Source: Palsa-601 sp052146895
GTDB lineage: Bacteria; Actinomycetota; Acidimicrobiia; Acidimicrobiales; Bog-793
NCBI GenBank assembly: GCA_052146895.1
Contig: JBKQLZ010000005.1
Coordinates: 1 to 64,000 of the forward strand
Direction: 5' to 3'
Length of the DNA: 64,000 nt
In this document: in pieces, positions 34,808 through 43,887 of the stretch
Numbering within the stretch: the stretch's first letter is position 1
How the letters are laid out: every line of letters begins with the position of its first letter
Notes under the pieces: generated by a model
The model's database searches: none
What the model was told of the DNA's origin: nothing
What the model saw: the letters and a program-made list of their open reading frames with translations, nothing else
Program-made: the position numbers and the translations under genes

Positions 34808-35644
34808 ATGCTGCATGCCGTGTTCCCGGGCCTCACGCTCGCGCGCGCGGCGTACGGCTTCGACGTCGGAGGAGCGCCTCCTGACCACTGCGGTCCCGGC
34901 GGCATGGTCTTCGGGCCCGGTGACGACTGGCTCGTCGCTAATAGCGGGACTGGCAGCCTCTTCCGGTTACACGGCAACGATGCCCCCGCAACGGAGGTTC
35001 TCAACGCGGATAGCGGCGTGTCCGATCTAGCCGTCAGCCCAGACGGCGCCCTCTTTGGCTCTCGGAGGACCGAGATAGTCGAGCTCGATCCGGCGAACGG
35101 TGCCGTCTTGCGGACCGTGGCCAACGGCTTCAGAGAGCTCGTCGGGCTCGTGTTCGACGCGCGGTCAGGCAGGCTCCTCGTTGCCGACTTCGAAGCATCG
35201 GCGATCTACGCGGTCGATCACGTGACCGGTGCCTGCTCTGTGCGTGCCGCGGGAGACTCGCTCGGCAACCCGAACGGGATCGTGGTCGACGACGACGGGC
35301 GCTTGCTCGTCGCCGGGTATGGCAGCAGGCGCGTTCTTGCCGTCGAGGGCGACGGTGGCGTGGTGGATCTCGGGCGATTGCCTGGCGGTCCGGACGGGGT
35401 CGCGCTCGGTGGCGCAGATGGCCCGTTCTCGGGTTCCGCGATCGTCAACCAGCGGGACGGACAGGTCGTCCAGCTTGCACCAAACGGGCAGCTCACGACG
35501 CTCGCGACGGGCGGCACGCCCGGCGATCTGGTCGCCGTGGACACCGAAGGTTACTTGCTAGTAACTCAGCTGAGCGAGATTTTCCGAATCGGACCACCGT
35601 GGTTCGCTCCACAGCCCTGGCGAGTCCTTCCGCCTCCGCCCTAA
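34808..35644 (+). CDS. SMP-30/NHL-type beta-propeller protein
   Basis: A 278-residue protein without a clear signal peptide. Repeated blades include GVSDLAVSPDGALFGSRR, LVGLVFDARSGRLLVADF and NPNGIVVDDDGRLLVAGYG. The fold is that of SMP-30/gluconolactonase or NHL proteins; a metal-binding acidic set is not confirmed. It is 58 bp from the sedolisin gene on the same strand. Function unknown. Confidence 0.75.
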   Translation: MLHAVFPGLTLARAAYGFDVGGAPPDHCGPGGMVFGPGDDWLVANSGTGSLFRLHGNDAPATEVLNADSGVSDLAVSPDGALFGSRRTEIVELDPANGAVLRTVANGFRELVGLVFDARSGRLLVADFEASAIYAVDHVTGACSVRAAGDSLGNPNGIVVDDDGRLLVAGYGSRRVLAVEGDGGVVDLGRLPGGPDGVALGGADGPFSGSAIVNQRDGQVVQLAPNGQLTTLATGGTPGDLVAVDTEGYLLVTQLSEIFRIGPPWFAPQPWRVLPPPP

Positions 35645-35677
35645 AGAATCCGTACAAATTTGCCGATGAACTGCGGG

Positions 35678-35712
35678 CGAGGGAATTCCTCCCTCGATCG
35701 CGCTTCGGCGCG
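35678..35712 (+). other. Two tandem RNA hairpins between propeller and c-di-GMP genes
   Basis: First hairpin: CGAGGG (35678-35683) pairs with CCCTCG (35691-35696) around a 7-base loop. Second hairpin: CGCGC (35699-35703) pairs with GCGCG (35708-35712) around a TTCG tetraloop. No U-run follows. They could be a terminator for the upstream gene or a structured 5' leader of the gene at 35744. They do not match the c-di-GMP-I riboswitch consensus that I know. Confidence 0.5.
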
Positions 35713-35743
35713 GGGTAGGTCATAAGACGAGGGGAGGTTCGCT

Positions 35744-38700
35744 GTGCCTGCGTTGCGAGCTTCGGTGTCGCGTTGGTACCTCCTGTTCATCGCTGTCGTC
35801 GGCATGATCTACTTCCCCTTCCTCGAATGGCAAGGACAGGTGGCCGCGTGGGCGGTCATCGGTCTCTCCTCGGTGACCGCGATCATCTACGGCACTTATC
35901 GCAACCGCCCGAACGTGCCTCGTGCATGGGGCGTGCTTGCAGCAGGCGTGTTCCTGTTCATCACAGGCGACACGATGTACAAGTTCTCCAACCAGATCCT
36001 CCACCACACTCCGCCGTTCCCGTCGATCATCGACGTGATCTACATCACGATGTACCCGACGCTCGCAGTCGGCCTTCTCCTTCTTGTGCGGGCGCGGGTG
36101 CCAGGAGGTGACCGAGCGAGCCTTCTCGACGCGCTCACGGTCACTGCCGGGCTTGCGTTGTTGTCCTGGGTCTTCCTGATCGTCCCGTACTTCCGGGCTC
36201 CAGACCTGTCCATCCTCGAGCGGCTCACGTCGGTCGCGTACCCGCTCGGTGATGTCCTGCTCTTGGCCATGCTCGCCCATCTCTGGAGTGCCGGCGGCTT
36301 GCGCAACGCGGCTGGCCGCTTCCTTGCTATCGGGACCGTCGGCTGCCTCGTCTCTGACAGCCTTTATGGCGCCATACAGCTGCACGGCACATGGCATGAC
36401 GGGAACCCAGTCGACTTCGGCTGGATGCTCTTTTACGCATGCTGGGGCGCTGCCGCGCTGCATCCCTCGATGCGTGACCTCGCCAAGCCAGTCCTTGCCG
36501 CGACGCACCGAACGAGTCGCTCCAGGCTCTTCCTGCTCGCGGGTGTGTCCCTGATCGCACCGATCGTGCTCTTGAGCGAGACGATGTTCGGGACTCCCGT
36601 CGACGCCGCCGTGATCGGTGTGGCGGCTGGCGTGATGTTCCTGCTCGTGCTCACACGAATGGCCGGTCTCGTCAACGTCCACCAACAAGCGGTGACGCGC
36701 GAGCAGGTGCTCCGGTCCGCGGCCGCAGACCTCGTCGCGGCCTCGGGTCGCGAGGCTCTCTATGAGGCCGTCCTCGCGGACGTGGGCGCGCTCGCGTCGG
36801 GACAAGGCGAGATCTCAGTCTCGATGGCCGTCGCGCAGGGTACCGGCGCCGACCTCGAGATCGTCGCGAGGTCCGAGAACTCCGGAGCTGCACAAGAGGT
36901 GTTGCCGGCACCCGTGTCGTTGCCCGCCGGGCTGCGAGATCAGTTGCTGACCGGTGACGCCGCCCGTTGCCAGCTCAGCGACTTCCCGGAGCTCGGCGGT
37001 TCCGAGGACAAGCCATCGCTACTGATCTGCCCGCTCGTGACCGATGACAAGCTGAGCGGGCTGGTCGCGGTCGCAAGCGCCCGCCAGTGGCCCGTCGACC
37101 TTGCGAGAGCAATCGAGACCCTCTCGTCGCAGGTTGCGCTCGCGCTGGAGAGCGAGGCGCTCACAGAGGCCTTCCACGCCGCTCGCAGCGAAGCACGGTT
37201 CCAGGCACTCGTGCAGAACGCGTCGGACGTGATCCTGATCGTTCACCCGGACACCACAATCATCTACCAGACCCCGTCGACGAAGCGGATCCTGGGCTAC
37301 CAGGAGGGCCTCGAAGGCAGCCGGCTCACCGAGCTGTTGCATCCTGATGACGTTCAGCAGGCAATCGCCGTCTGGAACGACACGGCCTATCGCACCGATG
37401 CTTCGACGGCCGTGGCCTGGCGACTTCGCCATCAAGACGGATCGTGGCGAGACGTCGAGGTAGTGGCGAACAACCTGCTCGGCGACGCCGACGTCGAGGG
37501 AATCGTTCTCACGATCCGCGACGTGAGCGACCGCAAGCGGCTCGAAGAGGAGTTGAAGCACCAGGCGTTCCACGACTCGCTCTGCGGACTGGCCAACAGG
37601 GCGCTGTTCGGGGACCGGCTCGAGCAGGCGCTCGCGAGAGCAGCTCGCTCGCAAAGGCCCCTTGCGGTGCTCTTCATCGACCTCGCCGACTTCAAGATCA
37701 TCAACGACACTCTCGGGCACTCAGCTGGGGACGAACTCCTCGTGGCCGTTGCGCAACGCCTGACGGAGGCCCTGCGAGCCGGCGACACGGCGGCGAGGTT
37801 CGGAGGCGACGAGTTCGCAGTCCTGCTCGAAGACGTGCGCGACCTCGAGGAAGCCCGTTTCGTCGCTGAGCGGATCATCAGCTCGTTGCGTCCGACGGTG
37901 ACAGTCGGGGATCAGCAGGTCAACGTGCAGGCGAGCCTGGGCATCGCCCTCAGCCCAGAGGGCTCGGACAGCCCGTCGGACTTGCTGCAAGCGGCGGACG
38001 TCGCAATGTACGCGGCGAAGGCACGCGGCAAGGGTTGCTGCGAGGTGTACGAGCCCATGCTGCGAGACGCCATCATCGAACGTCTCGAGCGGACGTCGGA
38101 CTTGCAGCGCGCCCTCGACGCGAGGGAGTTCGAGCTGTACTACCAGCCGATCGTGGACCTGGCGGACAGCCGAATCATCGGGGTGGAGGCTCTCGCTCGC
38201 TGGAACCACCCGGTCCGCGGACTCTGCCTTCCGAAGGACTTCATCGCACTGGCTGAGGACACCGGGCTCATCATCCCCTTCTCGCGGTGGGTGCTAGAGG
38301 AGGCCTGCAAGCAAGCGCGCTCTTGGCACGTCGCGGGCGCACCCGAGCTGACGGTCAGTGTCAACATCTCTGCCCGGCACTTCCAGCAAGAGGGCATCGT
38401 CGACGACGTCGCTCGGGCGATCGAGCTAGCCGGCCTCGATCCCGCGAGCCTGGTGCTCGAGATCACCGAGAGTGCTCTGCTCCAAGACGCAGGCGCAGTC
38501 GTGACTCGCATGATCGACTTGAAGATGCTCGGTGTCCAGTTCGCGATCGACGATTTCGGCACGGGCTACTCATCGCTCAGCTATCTGCAGCGGTTCCCGA
38601 TCGACATCCTCAAGGTTGACAAGTCCTTCGTCGACGGGGTCGGCGACTCGGTCGAGGAGGGCGCGCTAGCAGACGCGATCGTCCAGCTCGGAAGGACGCT

Positions 38701-38926
38701 CCACCTGCAGACGATTGCCGAGGGCATCGAGCAGCCGCGACAGGTCGCCGGGCTGCGCGCGATGGCTTGCCACTACGGGCAGGGCTTCTTCTTCGAGCGA
38801 CCCGGCACTGCCCAGGCGATCGGTGAGCTGATCGCGCGTCAGCATGCGCTGGTCCTGCCGGATGGGTCCACATCGAACGGGGTGGCCCTCAATGGTCACC
38901 TCCATGCGACTGGGGTACAAAGATGA
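35744..38926 (+). CDS. Membrane GAF-PAS-GGDEF-EAL c-di-GMP enzyme
   Basis: 1060 residues from GTG 35744, with GGGAGG upstream. About eight to ten transmembrane helices fill residues 1-310 (an integral sensor module). A GAF-like domain follows (~320-480), then PAS with the RLTELLHPDDVQQAI segment (~485-600), GGDEF with intact ARFGGDEFAVLL (~685), and EAL with GVEALARW (~812), EITESALL and DDFGTGYSSLSYL. Both c-di-GMP domains look active. Its stop overlaps the start of the alpha-oxoamine synthase gene by 4 bp (ATGA), so the two are co-translated. Confidence 0.92.
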   Translation: MPALRASVSRWYLLFIAVVGMIYFPFLEWQGQVAAWAVIGLSSVTAIIYGTYRNRPNVPRAWGVLAAGVFLFITGDTMYKFSNQILHHTPPFPSIIDVIYITMYPTLAVGLLLLVRARVPGGDRASLLDALTVTAGLALLSWVFLIVPYFRAPDLSILERLTSVAYPLGDVLLLAMLAHLWSAGGLRNAAGRFLAIGTVGCLVSDSLYGAIQLHGTWHDGNPVDFGWMLFYACWGAAALHPSMRDLAKPVLAATHRTSRSRLFLLAGVSLIAPIVLLSETMFGTPVDAAVIGVAAGVMFLLVLTRMAGLVNVHQQAVTREQVLRSAAADLVAASGREALYEAVLADVGALASGQGEISVSMAVAQGTGADLEIVARSENSGAAQEVLPAPVSLPAGLRDQLLTGDAARCQLSDFPELGGSEDKPSLLICPLVTDDKLSGLVAVASARQWPVDLARAIETLSSQVALALESEALTEAFHAARSEARFQALVQNASDVILIVHPDTTIIYQTPSTKRILGYQEGLEGSRLTELLHPDDVQQAIAVWNDTAYRTDASTAVAWRLRHQDGSWRDVEVVANNLLGDADVEGIVLTIRDVSDRKRLEEELKHQAFHDSLCGLANRALFGDRLEQALARAARSQRPLAVLFIDLADFKIINDTLGHSAGDELLVAVAQRLTEALRAGDTAARFGGDEFAVLLEDVRDLEEARFVAERIISSLRPTVTVGDQQVNVQASLGIALSPEGSDSPSDLLQAADVAMYAAKARGKGCCEVYEPMLRDAIIERLERTSDLQRALDAREFELYYQPIVDLADSRIIGVEALARWNHPVRGLCLPKDFIALAEDTGLIIPFSRWVLEEACKQARSWHVAGAPELTVSVNISARHFQQEGIVDDVARAIELAGLDPASLVLEITESALLQDAGAVVTRMIDLKMLGVQFAIDDFGTGYSSLSYLQRFPIDILKVDKSFVDGVGDSVEEGALADAIVQLGRTLHLQTIAEGIEQPRQVAGLRAMACHYGQGFFFERPGTAQAIGELIARQHALVLPDGSTSNGVALNGHLHATGVQR

Positions 38927-40185
38927 CGTCGACGTTCCCGCAAGTCTCCTCCGAACGAGTGCGGGTCGACGAGCGCTGGGCGGACCTCGAGCGTCTACGT
39001 TCCTCCCACCCGATGATGGATGCCGTCATCGACGAGGTGCGTGTGCGGCAGATTCGGGTCGGCGACAAGTGGCTCACTGACTTCGCTTCCTGTAACTACC
39101 TGGGCTTTGACTGGCATCCGAAGATAATTGCCTCAGTTCAGTCTGCGCTCCAGCAGTGGGGTACCCATCCCAGCTGGTCGCGCCTGCTCGGCAGTCCTCG
39201 CCTCTACGTCGACATCGAGGAGCACATGACCGAGTTGCTCGGGGCGCCCGACACCTTGCTGCTCCCGACGATCACCCACATCCACTCCTCGGTCATTCCC
39301 GTCCTTGCGGGCCAAGGAGCCGTCCTTCTCGACGCGCAGGCGCACAAGACGATGTGGGACGGATGCGCCCACGCCCGCGCCAACGGTGCGACTCTGCGCC
39401 GCTTCCGCTCGAACGACTCGGACTACCTCGCAGACATGCTCAGGTCGCTCCCTGCCGGGCTGTCCCGACTTGTGTGCATGGACGGCGTCAACTCCATGAC
39501 CGGCAACGCGCCGAATCTCGTCGAGTTCGCACGGGTGTGTCGCGAGAACGATGCCCTCTTGTACATCGACGACGCTCACGGGTTCGGCGTCATCGGCGAG
39601 TCTCCTTCGAAAGAGGTGCCCTACGGTCACCGCGGGAACTCAATCGTTCGTCACTTTGACGAGTCGTACGACAACATCGTTCTCGTCGCCGGCTTCTCCA
39701 AGTCGTACTCCTCGCTCCTCGCGTTCCTGGCACTACCGACGAAACTCAAGAACTTCCTCAAAGTCGCTGCGCCCCCCTACCTGTATTCGGGTCCGTCGCC
39801 GACCGCCTCGCTCGCGACCGTGCTTGCCGGCCTCGAGGTCAACGAGGAGGAAGGTGAGGACATCCGGCGATCGCTGTACCTCAAGACGACGCGGGTGCTC
39901 GACCACATCGATACCCTCGGCATTCGCACGCCCAACACCTCGAAGTTGCCGATCATCGAGCTTCCACTGGCGAACAGCGAGGACATCGACGCCGTGGGCG
40001 AGTTCCTGTTCAAGAATGGCATCTACGTCACCTTGGCGGCCTACCCCTTGGTGCCGAGAGAACAAGTCGGCTTCAGGGTGCAGATCACCGCTGCCAACAC
40101 CGATGAGGAGATCGACCACTTGAACGAGGTCCTCTCGGCCCTCGCGCAACGATTCGATATGCAGCCTGGCCGCCACGCGGCGTGA
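38923..40185 (+). CDS. Alpha-oxoamine synthase-like PLP enzyme
   Basis: 420 residues, fold type I PLP enzyme. The substrate/PLP region is FASCNYLGFDWHPKI. PLP-ring Asp217 lies in YIDDAHGFGVIG, and the Schiff-base Lys260 is in VAGFSKSYSSLL. These match the family of 8-amino-7-oxononanoate synthase, serine palmitoyltransferase and the autoinducer synthase CqsA. The usual Gly-rich stretch after Lys is replaced by SYSSLLAF. It probably condenses an acyl-CoA with an amino acid. No biotin genes are nearby. Coupled to the c-di-GMP enzyme upstream and the MFS transporter downstream. Confidence 0.88.
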   Translation: MTSTFPQVSSERVRVDERWADLERLRSSHPMMDAVIDEVRVRQIRVGDKWLTDFASCNYLGFDWHPKIIASVQSALQQWGTHPSWSRLLGSPRLYVDIEEHMTELLGAPDTLLLPTITHIHSSVIPVLAGQGAVLLDAQAHKTMWDGCAHARANGATLRRFRSNDSDYLADMLRSLPAGLSRLVCMDGVNSMTGNAPNLVEFARVCRENDALLYIDDAHGFGVIGESPSKEVPYGHRGNSIVRHFDESYDNIVLVAGFSKSYSSLLAFLALPTKLKNFLKVAAPPYLYSGPSPTASLATVLAGLEVNEEEGEDIRRSLYLKTTRVLDHIDTLGIRTPNTSKLPIIELPLANSEDIDAVGEFLFKNGIYVTLAAYPLVPREQVGFRVQITAANTDEEIDHLNEVLSALAQRFDMQPGRHAA

Positions 40186-41483
40186 GCAGGAGCCCGGCAG
40201 CATTGGGACTCACGACACCGTTCAAACGGCGGGAGTTCCGACTGCTCTGGATGGGCCTTGCGGTATCTCTCCTCGGAGACGGGGTCTTCCTTGTTGCCGT
40301 CGCTTGGCAGGTCTATGCGATCGCTGACCGACCCTCCGCCCTCGCCTACGTCGGGATCGCAATGTCGCTCCCACAGGTCGCCATGCTGCTCGTCGGTGGA
40401 GCTGTCTCCGACCGTATGGATCGTCGGACGATACTGCTGTTGTCCGATGTGACGCGCGGGCTTGCGCTCGCATGTCTCGCCGGAGTCACGGTGGCGGGCG
40501 ACGTCCATCTCTGGGAGCTCTATGTCGCCGCGGCGCTCATCGGGGTAGCTGCGGCGTTCGCATCGCCAGCACTCGACGCGCTCGTACCGCAGCTCGTTCC
40601 CTCACATGAGCTCACTCAGGCCAACTCCGTGGACCAGTTCATGCGCCCGTTCGCCCTTCAGCTCGCGGGCCCGGCGCTCGGGGGGGTTGCCGTGGTCCTC
40701 CTGCACCCGGGCGGCGCCTTCGGGTTCGACGCGCTCACGTTCGCTTTCTCGGGTTGGTGTGTGTGGCGCCTCGCCCCGATCGCGTCGGAGCCCCCAGAAG
40801 TGCAGACGACGCTCCGGAGCGATGTGCGCGAGGGACTCGCTTACGTTCGTCGCCACGTCTGGCTGTGGGGCACGTTCGTGTCCGCGACGATCACGTACCT
40901 TCTCTTCATAGGGCCGACGCAGGTGCTGCTGCCCTATCTCGTCCGGAACTCGCTACACGCCGGCGCCACGACCTATGGGGCAGTGCTGGCAGTGGGAGGC
41001 CTAGGCGCGCTCATCGGCGCCTTCTTCGTCGCGAGGCGCCCCGACGTGCGGCGACCGATCACCTGGATGTACGTCTGGTGGACGGTGGCGACGTTGGCCG
41101 TCGCCGGTTACGGCATCGCCACCCACGCGTGGGGTCTGGCGTGCGCGGCCTTCGTGATCAACGGTGCCGAAGCGGTCGGGACTGTCGTGTGGGCCACGCT
41201 CAAGCAACGCCGGGTCGCGAACTCGATGCTCGGGCGCGTGTCGAGCATCGATTGGTGCGTCTCGACCGCCCTGCTCCCGCTCAGCTACGCGTTGACCCCG
41301 CCGCTCGTTCATCTCCTCGGAGTGCGAATGACGCTCGTGCTCGCCGGCACGATCGGCTCGGTGACCACCATCGCGTTCCTCTTCCTCCCGGGGATGCGAG
41401 ACGCCGATCGCCAGGGCGACCCGCTGCGCGAGATGGACCCCAGCACAGAGACGCCGGTGCGCACAGAAGCACCCTCACGCTGA
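40182..41483 (+). CDS. MFS transporter
   Basis: 433 residues with 12 predicted membrane helices. The MFS loop 2-3 motif is GGAVSDRMDRRTILLLSD. The family resembles drug-efflux MFS_3 members. It starts at GTG 40182 inside the stop region of the oxoamine synthase gene, so it is translationally coupled. The natural reading is export of the product made by that enzyme, which is inference. Uptake or unrelated efflux is also possible. Confidence 0.9.
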   Translation: MSRSPAALGLTTPFKRREFRLLWMGLAVSLLGDGVFLVAVAWQVYAIADRPSALAYVGIAMSLPQVAMLLVGGAVSDRMDRRTILLLSDVTRGLALACLAGVTVAGDVHLWELYVAAALIGVAAAFASPALDALVPQLVPSHELTQANSVDQFMRPFALQLAGPALGGVAVVLLHPGGAFGFDALTFAFSGWCVWRLAPIASEPPEVQTTLRSDVREGLAYVRRHVWLWGTFVSATITYLLFIGPTQVLLPYLVRNSLHAGATTYGAVLAVGGLGALIGAFFVARRPDVRRPITWMYVWWTVATLAVAGYGIATHAWGLACAAFVINGAEAVGTVVWATLKQRRVANSMLGRVSSIDWCVSTALLPLSYALTPPLVHLLGVRMTLVLAGTIGSVTTIAFLFLPGMRDADRQGDPLREMDPSTETPVRTEAPSR

Positions 41484-41553
41484 ACCCTCAGGCGGGGGAG
41501 GTGTAACTACGCTGGCGGCAAGTTACGTGACTCGGCGACGAGAGGTGCGGCCC

Positions 41554-43122
41554 ATGGCCCAAGGACGTGAGGACAGGAGCCGCCGGCGGCTCACAGCCAG
41601 CTGTGTAGGTGCGGCTCTCGCCGTCGCCGCCGCAGGTTGCTCGACCGCTTCGGCGGCGGGCGCTCCGGCGACGACCAGTCCGGCGGCGACGACGCCCTCC
41701 TCCACGTCGCCGCCTCCGCCCACAGTCCGCACCAAAGCGGCGGCGCCATCGCTCGGCGCGCTCACGACGTACGGGTACGGCAACTCCCGGTCAGGAAGGG
41801 ACAAGGTCGACCCGGCGATCGCCAAACTCTCGTCCGCGCCCAAGTGGAACGACTCCCTCGACGGTGCCGTCTACGGCCAGCCGCTCGTCTACAACGCAAC
41901 GGTGTACGTCGGCACCGAGAACGACACGATCTATGCAATCAAGGCGACGACGGGAAAGGTCCTCTGGCACGTCCACGTCGGGACCGCCGTCAGCACGTCA
42001 GTGGTCGACACCGCCCCGACCCTGGGTGGGAGCTGCGGTGACATCGACCCGCTCGGCATCACAGGGACGCCCGTCATCGACAAGGGAGCCAGCGAGATCT
42101 TCGCCGCCGAGGAGACCGAGGTCGGCGGCAACAAGTGGCAGGACATCAAGCACGAGCTCGTCGCCGTGTCGCTCAGCACTCACAAGGAGCTCTGGAACCG
42201 GCAGATCGACCCGCCGCATGCAAACCACTCGAACTACTACTACATCGCTGCCGAGCAGCAGCGCCCGGCCCTCACCCTCCTCGGTGGGCGGATCTACGCC
42301 GAGTACGGCGGCCTCGACGGAGACTGCGGCCAGTACCACGGCTACGTCGTGGGCCTGCCGGAGTCGGGTAAGGGAACGCTCCTCAGCTACCAGGTTCCCA
42401 CTCAGCGCGAAGGGGGCATCTGGGGTACGAGCGGGGCCTTCGTCGCGCCGAACGGGAACCTGTACGTCGCCACCGGCAACGGGAGCTCGAACACGAAGTA
42501 CGACGAAGGCAACTCGGTCGTCGAGTTGTCTCCGGAGCTGAAGCGACTCGGCTACTGGGCACCGAAGAACTGGGTGCAGCTGAACGAGGACGACTGGGAT
42601 CTCGGTTCGGCCGGTCCCGTTGCGGTACCGGGCACGTCGTTGTTGTTCGCGGCCGGGAAGCCCGCGTCGTCTGGCAGCTTCGGCGACCTCATGAAGGACT
42701 CACCTCTCGGCGGCGTCGGCAAGGGCGCGTTCACGGGAGACCTCTGCGGCGGAGGCAGCGGAGCATTCGGTGCTGACGCGGCAGACGTGATCGGATCCGG
42801 TGCCACCAAGCGCACCTACGTGTACGCGCCGTGCGGGAGCGGCACCGAGGCAGTCGAGATCGACATCGCCAAGATGACGTTCAAGCAGGCTTGGTCGCCC
42901 TCGACCGGCTCTCCGAACGGTCCGCCCATCGTCGCTGGCGGGCTGGTCTGGGCCCTCGACTGGAACGCCGGAGCGCTCTATGGAATGAAGCCCACGACCG
43001 GCAAGGTCGTCATCGAGCGCCCGACCGACGGCCTCGAGCATTTCGTCACGCCGGCCGTCGGCGACGCGATGCTCTTCGTACCCACCCAAAGCGGCGTGGA
43101 GGCGTGGACCACAACGAAATGA
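41554..43122 (+). CDS. PQQ-like beta-propeller lipoprotein
   Basis: 522 residues from ATG 41554 (GAGAGG upstream); GTG 41527 is also in frame. The lipobox is VAAAGC near residue 28, followed by a Ser/Thr/Pro linker. The propeller has tryptophan-docking type repeats such as IYAIKATTGKVLWHVHVG and DWDLGSAGPVAVPG. It is likely anchored outside the membrane. PQQ binding residues are not evident, so a BamB-like scaffold or a quinoprotein dehydrogenase are both open. It lies 70 bp behind the MFS gene. Confidence 0.8.
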   Translation: MAQGREDRSRRRLTASCVGAALAVAAAGCSTASAAGAPATTSPAATTPSSTSPPPPTVRTKAAAPSLGALTTYGYGNSRSGRDKVDPAIAKLSSAPKWNDSLDGAVYGQPLVYNATVYVGTENDTIYAIKATTGKVLWHVHVGTAVSTSVVDTAPTLGGSCGDIDPLGITGTPVIDKGASEIFAAEETEVGGNKWQDIKHELVAVSLSTHKELWNRQIDPPHANHSNYYYIAAEQQRPALTLLGGRIYAEYGGLDGDCGQYHGYVVGLPESGKGTLLSYQVPTQREGGIWGTSGAFVAPNGNLYVATGNGSSNTKYDEGNSVVELSPELKRLGYWAPKNWVQLNEDDWDLGSAGPVAVPGTSLLFAAGKPASSGSFGDLMKDSPLGGVGKGAFTGDLCGGGSGAFGADAADVIGSGATKRTYVYAPCGSGTEAVEIDIAKMTFKQAWSPSTGSPNGPPIVAGGLVWALDWNAGALYGMKPTTGKVVIERPTDGLEHFVTPAVGDAMLFVPTQSGVEAWTTTK

Positions 43123-43154
43123 GCGGGGCCACGATACTGGGCACCGCCGCTACC

Positions 43155-43175
43155 GTATATCAAGTCAGGATATAC
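43155..43175. promoter_or_regulatory. Inverted repeat upstream of vapBC (autoregulatory operator)
   Basis: GTATATC (43155-43161) and GATATAC (43169-43175) form a 7-bp inverted repeat with a 7-bp spacer. It sits 35 bp before the antitoxin start and overlaps an AT-rich, -10-like region in otherwise GC-rich DNA. This is the expected place for VapBC complex binding. Confidence 0.7.
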
Positions 43176-43209
43176 TGGGGTATTGCAGAGCAGTGTTTGG
43201 AGGAGGGTC

Positions 43210-43422
43210 GTGTCCAAGACGCTTATCGACATCGACGAGGGTCTGCTCGAGCGAGCACGAGCACTTCTCGGCCCGAAGACCACCAAGAAGGACGCCGTGA
43301 ACACCGCCCTCTCGAAGTTGGTGCGCCTGCACGACCAGCGGGAGACCGTCGACTGGATCATCGCGACGGATCCGGTCGCTGACCTTCGTGATCCAGAGGT
43401 CCGTGCAGCCGCACGCAGGTGA
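43210..43422 (+). CDS. Antitoxin, VapB-like (Arc/MetJ type)
   Basis: 70 residues from GTG 43210, chosen for the excellent GGAGGAGG site just upstream. MSKTLIDIDEGLLERARALL and TKKDAVNTALSKLV are the ribbon-helix-helix DNA-binding part, and the C-terminal tail contacts toxin. It overlaps the PIN toxin gene by 4 bp (GTGA). Confidence 0.88.
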   Translation: MSKTLIDIDEGLLERARALLGPKTTKKDAVNTALSKLVRLHDQRETVDWIIATDPVADLRDPEVRAAARR

Positions 43423-43844
43423 GCCGTTATCTCGTTGACAACAGCGTCCTCCAGCGCCTGCCCCGTAGTGTCGAGGTACAGAGCGCCGTCGCCGCGATCC
43501 TCCATGCCGAGCACGAATTGTGTTGCTGCGCCCTTACTCTCGACGAGTTCGCGTTCAGCGCTCGGTCCGCAGCAGAACACGCTACCGGTCTGCAACGCCT
43601 GAGGACCTCGTGGCTCTATCTGCCCGCTTCGCCCGAGACCGACCAGATCATCATCGACATCCGGACCGCACTCTGGCGCGCCGGTAAGGGCCGCGCTGCT
43701 GGAGTGATCGATGTCGCCATCGCCGCAAGCGCTGTCCAGTCCACCGCAACTGTTCTTCACTACGACACTGACTTCGAGCACATCATCGGCGTATATCCCC
43801 AGCTGACGGCCGAGTGGGTGGTGCCCCGGGGTTCCATCGACTGA
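43419..43844 (+). CDS. PIN-domain toxin (VapC)
   Basis: 141 residues from GTG 43419. Acidic PIN residues are in SRYLVDNSVLQRL, LTLDEFAFSARS, AAGVIDVAIAASA and HYDTDFEHI. A typical VapC ribonuclease, co-translated with its antitoxin. The module is 300 bp from the start of a truncated IS region, in an accessory stretch. Confidence 0.9.
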   Translation: MSRYLVDNSVLQRLPRSVEVQSAVAAILHAEHELCCCALTLDEFAFSARSAAEHATGLQRLRTSWLYLPASPETDQIIIDIRTALWRAGKGRAAGVIDVAIAASAVQSTATVLHYDTDFEHIIGVYPQLTAEWVVPRGSID

Positions 43845-43887
43845 ACGGCTAGGTGGGCGTGCACCACCAACCGTCAGGGCCCCAGAG

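Noticed and set aside
35645..35743. c-di-GMP riboswitch before the GGDEF-EAL gene
   Set aside because: The conserved core sequences of the known c-di-GMP riboswitches are not present; only two simple hairpins are.
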